A stretch of DNA of 64,000 bases from Sweltsa coloradensis (lineage: Eukaryota; Arthropoda; Insecta; Plecoptera; Chloroperlidae), in the NCBI GenBank assembly GCA_024449915.1, contig JAMZAV010000807.1:312501-376500 (forward strand). Reading direction: 5' to 3'. The position numbers and the translations under genes were made by a program. Position 1 is the stretch's first letter; every line of letters begins with the position of its first letter. Below, in pieces: positions 23,421 to 33,291 of this stretch. The notes below the pieces were generated by a model. That model did not search any database. It was not told the origin of the DNA and saw only the letters and a program-made list of their open reading frames with translations.

Positions 23421-23475
23421 TCCTTTGTTAATCAGATTTTAACTAAATATAGGATAGGCCAAGACTTTAAATAAA

Positions 23476-24039
23476 CTAGGAAGCTTCGCAAACGCTTTTT
23501 CAGGCGCGTTGTTGGATGAGCGTATGTTATGTTTTTATGAAATAGTGTAGAAATTGCGATTTCCATGAGAAATTATTTTTCGATTACGCTCAAATTTTAT
23601 ACAAATATATCAATTCATAAAATTGAGGTTCTTTGAAAATATCACTTCAATTGGATAAGTCGAAGATTTTTTTTTCAATCGAAAAACGCGTAAAATTGCG
23701 ATTTACATAAGAAATTATTTTTCGATTACGCTCAAATTTCACACCAATATATTAATTCATAAAATTAAGGTTCTGTGAAAAAATCATTACAATCGGATAA
23801 AGCATGTAGGTATTATAAGTCGAAGAAATTTTTAAAAAATTGAAAAAAATCGAAAAATTGCGATTTTTATGAGAAATAATTTTTCGATTGCGCTCAAAAA
23901 TGTGTCAGTTCGAGAGATTTCGAAGGCCTCCATAAACACACAAAAATACAAAAATACAAAAAAACATTCCGGATTTTTTTCTCCAGTGTAGTGAAATGGA
24001 ATCTTTGCTTTGCTCGCTACGCTCGCCACGCTCATCCAA
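23476..24039 (-). mobile_element. HINE-like subfamily A, copy 5, complete
   Basis: 3' end CTAGGAAGCTTCGCAAACGC (inverted) at 23476; 5' end CGCTCGCCACGCTCATCCAA at 24039. Two core units. The 5' module is shortened at 23910-23940. Confidence 0.88.
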
Positions 24040-24660
24040 TAAAAAAAGATAGAAATTAAAAACGTTTCAGTTTGAACCAGTTTAAACTGGTTATGGCAAA
24101 ATTTAAGTATTCATTGTAAATGTCGAAAGAAGAAGAGCTGATGCGATGCAACGCCATAAAATACATTTTATAAATAACTATGTGTTTGAATTTATAATTT
24201 TCAGTACCTTTTGGCACCGTATAAGTTACTTTATACACTGTAGTCATCAAATTGTACACAGCATTATGTTAAAAAATATAAGATTTTAAAATAAAAACTA
24301 TGGTACCTACGCGATTACTACTATATGAATTTTCTCAAAGTACAACATTTTAACGAAATTTCAAATGATCGATGAAAGAAGAAATAAATTAATATAGCGA
24401 ATCAACAAGTACGAGTACGGGAGTTCGCAAAATAGGGAGCGAAGCTACGTAAGCAACAGAATATGAAGAACAGAAAATACAAATAATAAAAGCTTACATA
24501 CCCTGCATTGAAATCACGGTGGAGGTATCCAGACCTTCCCCCGCGGCATATAACCAGTAAGGCCACCATACTCTATCACCCTTGTAGCAGCTCAATGTCA
24601 AGAAAAAAACATGTCATATTCGCTTTTTAACGTGAGATGTAACACATCACATCAAACATA
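24040..24660. other. Unassigned
   Basis: AT-rich, with no coding or repeat signal that I can support. Confidence 0.4.
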
Positions 24661-24668
24661 CAGGCATG

Positions 24669-24765
24669 GACCGACTGTTTAAAAGTGTTTTTTTATATAA
24701 TAATAAAAAAGTTTTTTTATTACGGTTTAAAAGTGATATATTATATCACTTTTAAATCGTCGGTC
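24669..24765. repeat. Nested palindrome, possible small MITE
   Basis: The outer arms GACCGACTGTTTAAAAGTG (24669-24687) and CACTTTTAAATCGTCGGTC (24747-24765) pair at 17 of 19 positions. Inside, 24726-24756 is a perfect 15-bp-arm palindrome TTTAAAAGTGATATA/TATATCACTTTTAAA around a single T. A 97-bp terminal-inverted-repeat unit of this kind could be a minimal MITE. Confidence 0.7.
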
Positions 24766-25477
24766 TATAGTAGTTGCCAACAGGCTATAGGTATAATCAA
24801 CGTGGATAGAGATAGGAGTCAACAGCTTACCTGAGATGTAGAGGTGGCTGCCATAGTTGAACACAGATAAAAATATACAAAAACTTATCACTAAATAGTC
24901 ACGAGACGGGGCTTAACTCCCTAATAATCAATAACTTTTTGAAAAAAGATTTCCCGGTAAGCGCAAATCAGTGATACAGACGTAGCCTCTCCACCAGTGT
25001 CATGTACAGTTCCCTTCAGGCGATGACCTTATATTATTCTCCAAACGTCTTATTAGCCTAATTATTACTCGCTCAGAACCCCCCCCCCATCACCTACGTT
25101 ACTTTGAGACGCGCACGTCTCCCGAGCACCCGGCTCCAATTACCAACATCGGGGAGTTTCCCCCTGCACCCACCACCCTCAACGCTTTGTACTTTGCACG
25201 GACAATAATATTGAAATATGTTGTGAATAAATATTAAATATACACATCTGTTAAGTGTTTCTGTTTCTCCGAACTAATCTCGACTTGTCTTGGTGTCAAG
25301 TCGTTCAAAGCAAGATTCTGTGTCCAGTGTGTATTGATGGTGGTGATTTGCTGCTACTTGTACAGTACTTTTCTGTGTCCAGTGTGAATTGATGGTGGTG
25401 ACTTGATGCTGGTTGTACGGTAGTTGAAAATGAGTGTCATATGGACGTTTCTTTTATTCGGTGATAAGAGTGCAGTA
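24766..25477. other. Unassigned
   Basis: Contains two TTCTGTGTCCAGTGTG direct repeats (25317 and 25373, part of a duplicated block of about 55 bp, GTCCAGTGTG(T/A)ATTGATGGTGGTGA). No other feature supported. Confidence 0.4.
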
Positions 25478-25897
25478 GCGTGGTCTGTTGGTATTGTTGT
25501 TAGCGTCTCTGCCTGCATTGCATCACGTCCACTGTTCGATTCCCGATTTAGGCGGAAGTTTTTAACCTGATTTGGACTTGAACCCATAAGTTCTTTGCTT
25601 AGGAATGTTTAAACGGTGACTTTGGAGCCGTCCTAGCAAACGAGGCACATAATACATTCTAAGGTTGTTCCGAATCAGCAATTGTTGATTCTGGTGCGGT
25701 TTACGGATGGAATCGTGTTCAGCTTGATTGATTGGTTCTTCCTACTTAAATATGCCGGTCTCTAGTTGGTCATTGTTCGCTCGTCGATGGTGTTGGCGCC
25801 TACAGGGTTCGCTTGGTCTGCTTCAAATTTAATGTCCACCACTGAATATCAGTGGCGTGACTGAGTGGGTGCTGGACTCTAAATGCAAATTTATTTA
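25478..25897 (+). mobile_element. tRNA-derived SINE, family S1, copy 1
   Basis: The head has A-box-like TGTTGGTATTGTTGTTAGCG and B-box TGTTCGATTCCCG. The body has GGTGACTTTGGAGCCGTCCT, TTGTTGATTCTGG and TGCCGGTCTCTAGTTGG. The tail has CCACTGAATATCAGT, then GACTCTAAATGCAAATTTATTTATT. Copies at 34231 and 54846 share the same order. The 3' tail touches the C element at 25898 with no spacer. Confidence 0.78.
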
Positions 25898-26655
25898 TTG
25901 GATGAGCGAAGCAAAAGCTTCAATTTCACTCTGTGTTATGTTTTTTTTTTCACTTACGTTACCCCAAGAAAAATAGCACGGGTGTTTTGTTTTTGTTAGT
26001 TTTTTTGTCTGTTTGTTCGCTCTCAACCGGGCAAACGGCATGTGCGATCTTGATGAAAAATGGAGGGGACCTTCGAATTCTCTGAACTTAGACCTGTCTA
26101 CATTTTTGGGTACAATCGATCAAATATTTCTTATGATTATCGTACTTTAAACGATTTTTTAAATTTTTTAATAAGATATTTTCGTGGTATTTGGCAAACG
26201 GCTACTCCGATATTGATGAAACTTTATGGGAACGTTTAAAATCACTGAAATTATATACCGGTATGTTATGATTAATTTAGAGACATTAAAAAAAAATCCT
26301 TATAGAAATCGTACTTGTACGTTTTTTCCCCGGTTTTTAATACGATATTTTCGTGATATTTGGGCCGATTCTGACTAAACGGGTGGGCTACAAACGTTCA
26401 TATTTTACATTGACATAAAGCTAGATTATGGTGATGTAGTGTCTCTTGAAAGAAAAGATGAAAAAGTTGGTCAAAATTCATAGAAATAAAGGTTTTTAAT
26501 ACAAGCTTTTTACAGGTGTATAATTAACAAGTAATATCAAGTATTTATAGAAAAAGTAATGAGATTCCTCTTAAAACGTAATCATTGGACAGAATATTCC
26601 AAAAAAAGCTCATCCATCAACGCGACTGGAAAAAAGCGATCGCGAAGCGGCCTAG
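25898..26655 (+). mobile_element. HINE-like element, subfamily C, copy 2
   Basis: Starts TTGGATGAGCGAAGCAAAAG (T then TGGATG), followed by CTTCAATTTCACTCTGTG and the ACCGGGCAAACGGCATGTGC segment typical of C. The core contains GATATTTTCGTGATATTTGG and ATTCTGACTAAACGGGTGG. It ends CTCATCCATCAACGCGACTGG...CGAAGCGGCCTAG with T after. CTCATCCA is the inverted start. Confidence 0.8.
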
Positions 26656-26984
26656 TTTATTTACACACGCCATGAAAATTCGTCTTCAATATCGTCCCCT
26701 AGTTTTGATTTGAAGCCCCCCGCGTGAATAAGCTTACAGGATGAAAGCTCTTATCGACCGCCGAGTTTTTGCACTCGCCATACAAAGCGCGTTGGGCGTG
26801 GGCCGACCAGGTGTGGGGGGGGGGGGTCCGGTCTATGATTTTTATATGTAATCAATTGATTTAACTTTTTAAATAGTTTTCAAGTCAACATGTTCCTCAA
26901 TGATGCAAGAGAATAGTACCCCTACATAATATGAATGTTCATTTGTAATATTCTGGCAATTCAATACAACGTAACACCGACAGT

Positions 26985-27320
26985 GTTGGCTCGAGCGTAA
27001 AAAGCGCGACTCTGATTCGGGTGGTCCCGGGTTCAAATCCCGTAGAGACCGACAATCCCGATTTAAGTTTTTTTCCGAGGTTTTCCTCAGTCGTTATTGC
27101 GAATGCAAGGGATTGAGTCCTCTTAAACAGTCCTGGGACATCCCTTCACAATTATCCAAAGTTCACAATATCCAAAGTTCACAATACCTCCTGCCCTCTT
27201 CTTACGCTTGAGACTGGTTCTGACCAGCACAGGTCTGTCCACCCCTTGTCCCCCAGCGTCTCCCCTTACGTTCTTCCCCATGGAATGAAGTATACATGGT
27301 GGGGGTAACTCACACTTATA
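26985..27320 (+). mobile_element. tRNA-related SINE, family S2
   Basis: The head is TTGGCTCGAGCGTAAAAAGC (A-box region) with GGGTTCAAATCCCGTAGAG (T-arm and B-box). The central domain has GAGGTTTTCCTCAGTCGT and GAATGCAAGGGATTGAGTCC. The 3' part, GACTGGTTCTGACCAGCACA with GTCCACCCCTTGTCCCCCAG, recurs inverted at 46205-46275, where it adjoins the tail of the 5S-SINE. The short direct repeat TATCCAAAGTTCACAA occurs twice at 27155-27186. Confidence 0.65.
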
Positions 27321-27589
27321 GAAATTGTTTTATCTTGAAGACGCGAATAATTTTAGCTGTGAAATTGCGTAAAACTACTTATACAAATACTAATACCTAT
27401 TTAGACACCTGAAGAGGGGCATGAATTGTACCCTGGGAAGACTTCCTACAAAAAATTATGTTAAAAAATATTATGTTGTAAATAACAAAGAATGTTCATG
27501 TTCATGTTCATACATACCAGGTGTAGAACTAAAGTTAATTTATTTAGTTTTTGAGGAATTTGAGATTTATTAATTACTTAAAAACCAAT
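27321..27589. other. Unassigned spacer before LINE relic
   Basis: Holds a small (GTTCAT)n at 27494-27514. No coding match. Confidence 0.4.
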
Positions 27590-28990
27590 TTATGCATGTA
27601 GTTGTCCTTTCTGTTGCATTTAATATTAATTCATCCTTTGATGGTGCATGAATTAAAGCGGAAGTGTCGTCTGCAAAAAGTTCAATGTCATCTATACAAA
27701 AAGGAAGATCGTTTATGAAAATATTGAAGAAAAGTGGATCTACTATAGATCCTTGAGGAACACCACATGTATTTAGTAGTCTCTGAGATATTGTTTTTGT
27801 TTCATTACCCTTTGTGTCGTATGTTATTTTTCTACGTATTGGTATCTATTACTCAAATATGATTTTATAATTTCTAACGCTACTCCCCGAATACCGTAGT
27901 AATGAAGTTTGTCGAAAAGAATTTCATGATCAATACAATCAAAAGCTTTGAATGAGTCGTAAAAAACTCCTACGGTTTGATCTTTTTCTTCTAGAGCATT
28001 TACAAGCTTTACCAGAAACCTATTTATTGTGGTACAGGTTGATTTGTTTCTCCTAAACCCACTTTGATTGTCTGAAAAAAGCTGTTTTCCCTCAAAAAAA
28101 TTTGAAATTCTGTTTTGAATAAGTTTTTCCAAAATCTTTGAAAACACTAGAAGGAGGGAAATTGGTCTATAACCGTCCATTTTGGTATGATCACCTTTTT
28201 TATAAAATAGGATTATTTTCGCAATATTAAGTGTATCAGGAAAAATTCCAGAAGATATGCATTCAATAAAAATTATTTTTAGGGGCTCTGCTATGAACGG
28301 AATCCATTTTTTTTACCAGGACCATTGGTATTTCATCATAACCACTAGACATTTTATTTTTAAGGGATTTAACAATTTGTAAAATTTCATTTTCATCTGT
28401 CTCTTCTATGAATAATGATCTTAATGGACTCTTCTGAGTTTTATTAAGATGGTCTATAATATATGTTTCATTTTGGAGTTTTAGGTCTATGTCTTTGATA
28501 ATTTTACTTGCTATGCTGTAGTAAAGTACTTGACAAGGCATTGCGCTATGATTTTTGGTTTGTTGGTAATAATACCTTCCTGTGTTTCTATTTTAATGTT
28601 AGAATTTGTCTTGGGTGGTGGTTTGCGATTCAATTGATTATTTACTATTTCCCATACCTTTTTTGATCTGTTTTCATTGTGTTTTATTTGATATATATAT
28701 TTTATAGTATTTAATTTTTCTAGATTCATTTATTTTTTATATATGGTTTTATATTTTTTCTAATATCTTTTAATAAATTTGCTGTTATGAAAATGTAATG
28801 TCATTTGATAGAGGATTTTTAGATTATCTCGAAATATTGTTAGACCCTGCGTTATCCAGGAACATATAGTATTTGATTTATGTTTTACAGTGATTTTTCT
28901 TAAAGGAAAGTGCTTTTGAAATAGCTTGTTGAATTTATTTGTAAATAAGTCATAGATAACATTTCCGCACCAAAATGGCACACCAAAAGC
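27590..28990 (-). pseudogene. Jockey-like LINE reverse transcriptase, nearly complete core, broken
   Basis: On the minus strand: linker with YDLFTNKFNKLFQKHFPLRK and SWITQGLTIFRDNLKILY (28770-28960). Then KNKMSSGYDEIPMVLVKK (28320-28380), then after a shift FPDTLNIAKIILFYKKGD. Next comes KMDGYRPISLLLVFSKILEK, QSGFRRNKST, and GVFYDSFKAFDCIDHEILFD with the first catalytic aspartate (28180-27824). After another shift near 27820, GVPQGSIVDPLFFNIFINDL and IELFADDTSALIHA carry the catalytic FADD pair (about 27765-27640). It is cut off after CINWFLSN near 27590. The amino-terminal endonuclease is absent. Two or more frameshifts make it a relic, but all catalytic residues are still visible. Confidence 0.9.
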
Positions 28991-29875
28991 TCTAGATTTA
29001 GAGGAAGTGCAGTCCATCGGGCCCTCTGAGGGCGGATGATAGGACAGGTTAGAGAGGGGTGAGGCAGGCAAGAATGAATATCTTGGGAACGAAGTAGAAT
29101 GAGAAGAAGGAACTGATAATAAAAATAATAAACTAAGATTCCATGCATTTTATGCTCATTGCATCATATAAATAACAATAAACACTTACAAATCTGTCAC
29201 ATAATATTCCCACAGTAATGAGAGGCATGAATTCTGTGTGTGCATAGGGTATAATATAACGTAGAACTACACATTATGACATGTAAGAAACAATACAATC
29301 CTAATAAATATGGCATTGTTAAAATTCAGCGAAATCATTATAAAAATCATAACTATAACAAACCATCTCTGTTTTTTTTTCTTTGTGTCTGTTTATTTTT
29401 ATAATGCTCTTGTTGATTTATTGATTTTTGTTTAATATGCGTTATTTGAAACCTTGTTTTCCGAAACGTCGGGAATACATATTGATTTTAGTTAACATTT
29501 ATTTTTATTTATTATTGTTTGTCCTTGTCACATTCAACAATAACAAGAAACGGCGTTATATATTTTACTTAACAAATTATGTTTAATATATAATTACAAA
29601 CATTCATCGTAAGCCTGCTGTACGTAAAGGCGGATGATCCGGTCCACCGGGCCCGATCCCTGGTAGGGACACGTATTTTCGAACATAACTTCATACGGTA
29701 TTGATTATTGATTGATACTTTATTGCATTTAAAAGTTTACATTGCAGTATATAAGTTAAATTATAATAACATGTACGTTTGAGTAAAATAATAATGGGTT
29801 ATGTAAAATATGTACAGTGTAAACTTGTTTTGTTCCTTTCATAAGCAGAAGCTTGAGCGATCGGCATCAAACTCG
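28991..29875. other. Unassigned, with possible LINE tail on minus strand
   Basis: TTGATTATTGATTGATACTT and TATTGCATTTAAAAG at 29700-29735 read on the minus strand like an AATAAAGTATCAATCAAT tail of a non-LTR element. At 29460-29480, CCGAAACGTCGGGAAT resembles the end motif of Penelope-like terminal repeats. Neither is enough for a firm call. Confidence 0.35.
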
Positions 29876-30013
29876 GTCAGTAGCCGTTTCGCCCGAATCG
29901 CATCTGGCATGATCACGAGTCACTCACTAGTGTAGTCTTGAGTTGTCTGAACACTGTATTATAAACACTTTCTTCATGTTTGACGCAGTCAGGTATAAAC
30001 AATAACAAACTGC

Positions 30014-30014
30014 C

Positions 30015-30080
<66 letters not shown>

Positions 30081-30102
30081 GCCACAACAGCCACAACAGC
30101 CA
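30014..30102 (+). repeat. (CAA)n microsatellite fused in frame to PLE coding sequence
   Basis: About 22 CAA units, then CAGCCACAACAGCCACAACA, leading without a break of frame into the reverse transcriptase motif that starts at 30103. Confidence 0.95.
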
Positions 30103-30316
30103 ATGGGTTCACCTCTCTCGCCTGTAACAGCCAACCTCTTCATGACAATCTTTGAGACGCAAGCGTTGAAAGGGGTAAAACTGAACACTTTCAACTGGCG
30201 CCGCTGCGTCGACGTCACAGTCTTATCTGAATAGCCTCCATGCCAACATCAAATTCACGATGGAAGTTGAGGAGAACGGCCAGCTACCATTCCTAGATGT
30301 ATGCCTGATCAAATAG
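30103..30316 (+). pseudogene. PLE reverse transcriptase, carboxyl part, broken
   Basis: MGSPLSPVTANLFMTIFETQ with ALKG at 30103-30174 is the conserved block just before the catalytic YVDD of Penelope-type enzymes. The following RRCVDVTVLSE contains a damaged YVDD (one aspartate lost by a short deletion or shift), then a stop. In the next frame HANIKFTMEVEENGQLPFLD follows, the conserved block after YVDD (family: HPNIKFTMEVE...LPFLD). Inactive. Confidence 0.82.
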
Positions 30317-30440
30317 CTGATGGAAGTTGAGGAGAACGGCCAGCTACCATTCCTAGATGTATGCCTGATCAAATAGCTGATGGAAGTTGAGGAGAACGGC
30401 CAGCTACCATTCCTAGATGTATGCCTGATCAAATAGCTGA
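30261..30440 (+). repeat. 60-bp perfect triplication inside PLE coding sequence
   Basis: Three identical 60-bp copies starting TGGAAGTTGAGGAGAACGGC and ending AAATAGCTGA. Each encodes MEVEENGQLPFLDVCLIK followed by a stop. The copies are identical although the host element is decayed, so the amplification is recent, or it is an assembly or sequencing artefact. Confidence 0.97.
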
Positions 30441-30563
30441 AAGAAGTTTAGGCCACGCTGCTTATTACATTGCATTGCATTTATTACATTGTAACTTATA
30501 ACAGGTTTATTTCCCTCGGAATTTTTTAAATTTAAATCAGGGCACACAACATCAAGACCACGT

Positions 30564-30900
30564 GTGCACACCACTCAGCAAAATGAACCCAGTACAAAGC
30601 AGTCAATCCCTATGGAGTCGCATGGAGTCTACGAGGTCCCCTGTGGTTCGTGCCTCCAAGTCTATGTGGGCCAGACAAACAGGAGAATATCTGCTAGAGT
30701 GCAGGAACACGAACTCCCAGTAAGACAGGACAAAGCAACATCCGCATTAGCTCAGCATGTAAGGAAGGAAGGCCATTGGATAGACTTTGCCCACACTAGA
30801 ACTCTAGCAGTAGCCCCTGTATATTACCCTCGTATCATACGCGAAGCCATTTAGATTGAAAAACCTCCCAGCAAATAAAATAGCAAGATGACGCCCATAG
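30564..30900 (+). pseudogene. PLE GIY-YIG endonuclease domain
   Basis: The frame reads GVYEVPCGSCLQVYVGQTNR and RISARVQEH, then SALAQHVRKEGHWIDF. GVY and YVG stand for the GIY-YIG pair, the arginine in ISAR is the catalytic arginine, and CGSC is the PLE-specific cysteine pair. The catalytic glutamate region near REAI is followed immediately by a stop at 30852-30854, where the family normally continues EIEK; IEKPPSK follows in frame after the stop. The domain is near-intact but the ORF is broken. It would nick target DNA to prime reverse transcription. Confidence 0.88.
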
Positions 30901-31251
30901 ACTGGCGAAAGCATGGAAACCAATCTTGCTCCAACCAAGTGGCAGTCACATACACCATCTTTAATAACAACAAACGCCACTAGACCAGAGCCTTCCTCGA
31001 GCAACCATCGCAAATCTCTTCATGTCCAATACAACCTCGCCGCACCGCACCGCGCTGCTGACGCCTGGCAGTCAAGTGCGTGTGCTTGAAGATAGGCGTA
31101 GCTAGGGAGTGACTCGTGACCATGCCAGATGCAATTCTGGCGAAACGTCGAGTGCCAGGCTGTCTGAAGCAGACAACTCAAACAAGCCACGGAATGCACT
31201 ACGTCCGCGAAAATTTTACAACTTGTAGTATCATATGAACACATTATTTTC

Positions 31252-31530
31252 TAGGTAATCCGTGTGGCTTTATTTCATTTCAATTCCAACGTTTCGGGCA
31301 GTTCTCCCTGACATTTTCAAGGAAATAAAAAACATACACAATAATATAAAACACAAACAAAATCTAAACTATTTCGTCTTGTCTATGTTTCCAGTTGGCA
31401 GTGTATTTTATGAAGTTAGGTTTTGTTTGTTCTTTATATTGTTTTGATTTCCTATAATTTGGGCAGCGAGAACTGCCCGAAACCGAAACTTTGGAATTGA
31501 AATAAAATCAAGTAACAAGGATTACCCGTA
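31252..31530. repeat. Inverted-repeat unit with PLE-like end motif
   Basis: CAATTCCAACGTTTCGGGCA (31281-31300) pairs with TGCCCGAAACCGAAACTTTG...AATTG (31476-31502). The arms extend outward through TTTATTTCATTT and AATCCGTGT versus AAATAAAAT and GGATTACCC. The spacer is about 165 bp and AT-rich. The CGTTTCGGGCAGTTCTC motif resembles PLE terminal repeats, so this may be a PLE-derived foldback. Confidence 0.55.
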
Positions 31531-31536
31531 AATTAA

Positions 31537-32476
31537 TTGGATGAGCGTAGCGAGCGAAACGAAGATTCCATTCTACTACACTGGAAAAAAATCCAGAATG
31601 TATTTTTTTCTTTATTTTTTCTTTTTGTCTGTTTTTTAACACGATTCCGGCAAGACCGATACTCCAATTGCGATGAAATTTTCTGAAGACCTTCGAAATC
31701 TATGAACTTAGAACTGCCACGTACGAAAAATCGATCAAAAATTTATTTCTCATGAAAATCGCAATTTTACGATTTTTTTAAAAAAATTTACATTCCTTCG
31801 CCTTATAACACCTACATGCTTTATCCGATTGTGATAATTTCTTCACAGCACCTTAATTTTATAAAGTTAATATATTCGTGTAAAATTTGAGCGCAATCTA
31901 AAAATTGATTCTCATAATAATCGCAATTTTACGATTTTTTTCGATTTTTGTGTGTTTGTTAGCACGATTCCGGCTAGAGCAATACTCCAATTGCGTTGAA
32001 AATTTCTGGAGCCCTTCAAAATCTCTGAACTGCCATGTTTTTTAATGCAATCGAATAATTATTCCTCGTGAAAATCGCAATTTTACGATTTTTTCGATTT
32101 TTAAAAAAATTCTTCGACTTATAACACCTACATGCTTTATTCGATTGTAATTATTTTTTCACAGAACATTTATGTTATAAATTCATATACTCGTGTAAAA
32201 TTTAAGCGTAATCGATAAATTATTTCTCAGGAAAATCGCAATTTCACGATTTTTTAAATTTTTGAACATTTCTCTGACTTAAACACCTACATGCTCTATC
32301 TGATTGTGATGATTTTTTTACAGAACCTTAATTTTATTAATTTATATATTCGTGTGAAATTTAAACGTAATCGACAAATTATTTCTCATTAAAATCGCAA
32401 TTTTACGCTTTTTTCGTTTTAAAAAATTACGCTCATCCAACAACGCGCCTGAAAAAGCGTTAGCGAAGCTTCCTAG
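31537..32476 (+). mobile_element. HINE-like subfamily A, copy 6, complete, duplicated 5' module
   Basis: 5' TTGGATGAGCGTAGCGAGCG at 31537; 3' GCGTTAGCGAAGCTTCCTAG at 32476 followed by T. The 5' module occurs twice (31635-31715 and 31960-32035), with a core unit between, then two more core units. Confidence 0.9.
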
Positions 32477-32529
32477 TATGTTCATATTCAATCCCTCAAA
32501 GTCTAGGGTTCAACATTCATATAATATTA

Positions 32530-33291
32530 CAAGGAAGCTTCGCAAACGCTTTTTCAGGCGCGTTGTTGGATGAGCGTACTTTTTTTAAACGAAAAAAGCG
32601 TAAAATAAAGATTTTCATAAGAAATAATTTTACGATTACGTTCAAATTTCACACGAATATATTAATTCATAAAATTAAGGTTATGTGAAAAAATCATTAC
32701 AATCGGATAAAGCATGTAGGTGTTATAAGTCGAAGAAATTTAAAAAATCGAAAAAAAATCGTAAAATTGCGATTATCACGATAAATAATTTTTTATTGCG
32801 CTCAAATTTCACACGAATATATAAATTTATAAAATTACGGTTTCTGTGAAAAAATCATTACAATCGGATAAAGCATGTAGGTGTTATAAGCTGAAGAAAT
32901 TTTAAAAATCGAAAAAAGGCGTAAAATTGCGATTTTCGTAAAAAATAGTTTTTTGATAACGCTCAAATTTCACATGAATATATTTATTCATTAAACTAAG
33001 GTTCTGTGAAAAAATCATTACAATCGGATAAAGCATGTAGGCGTTATAAGTCGAAGAATTTTTAAAAAAATCGAAAACAATAGTAAAATTGCGATTTTCA
33101 TGAGAAATAATTTTCCGATTCGAAGGCCTTTATAAAATTTGGTTGCCATCGAAGTATCGGTTTTGCCGGAATCGTGCTAACAAACAGACAAAAATACAAA
33201 AAAAGGGGAAAAATAAGAAAAAAAACATTCCGGATTTATTTCTCCAGTGTAGTGAAATGGAATCTTCGCTTCGCTCGCTACGCTCATCCAA
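32530..33291 (-). mobile_element. HINE-like subfamily A, copy 7, complete
   Basis: Lies tail-to-tail with copy 6, with 53 bp between. The 3' terminus is CTTG instead of CTAG (plus strand CAAGGAAGCTTCGC). Three core units; 5' end TACGCTCATCCAA at 33291. Confidence 0.88.

Larger units (their letters stand above)
29876..31240 (+). mobile_element. Penelope-like element (PLE) relic with terminal-repeat remnants
   Basis: Penelope-like elements encode a telomerase-related reverse transcriptase joined to a GIY-YIG endonuclease. Here the end of the reverse transcriptase (from 30103) and the endonuclease (30600-30880) survive in order. Downstream, 31095-31150 has ACTCGTGACCATGCCAGATG and TCTGGCGAAACGTCGAGTG. 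The same motif appears inverted upstream at 29878-29936 (minus: ACTCGTGATCATGCCAGATG then GGCGAAACGG). Inverted and direct terminal-repeat remnants on the two sides are characteristic of PLE insertions. The catalytic 5' part has been lost to a CAA repeat. Confidence 0.8.

Noticed and set aside
29913..30218. Poly-Cys and poly-Val frames on the minus strand
   Set aside because: Antisense reading of the CAA repeat and the Penelope fragment.
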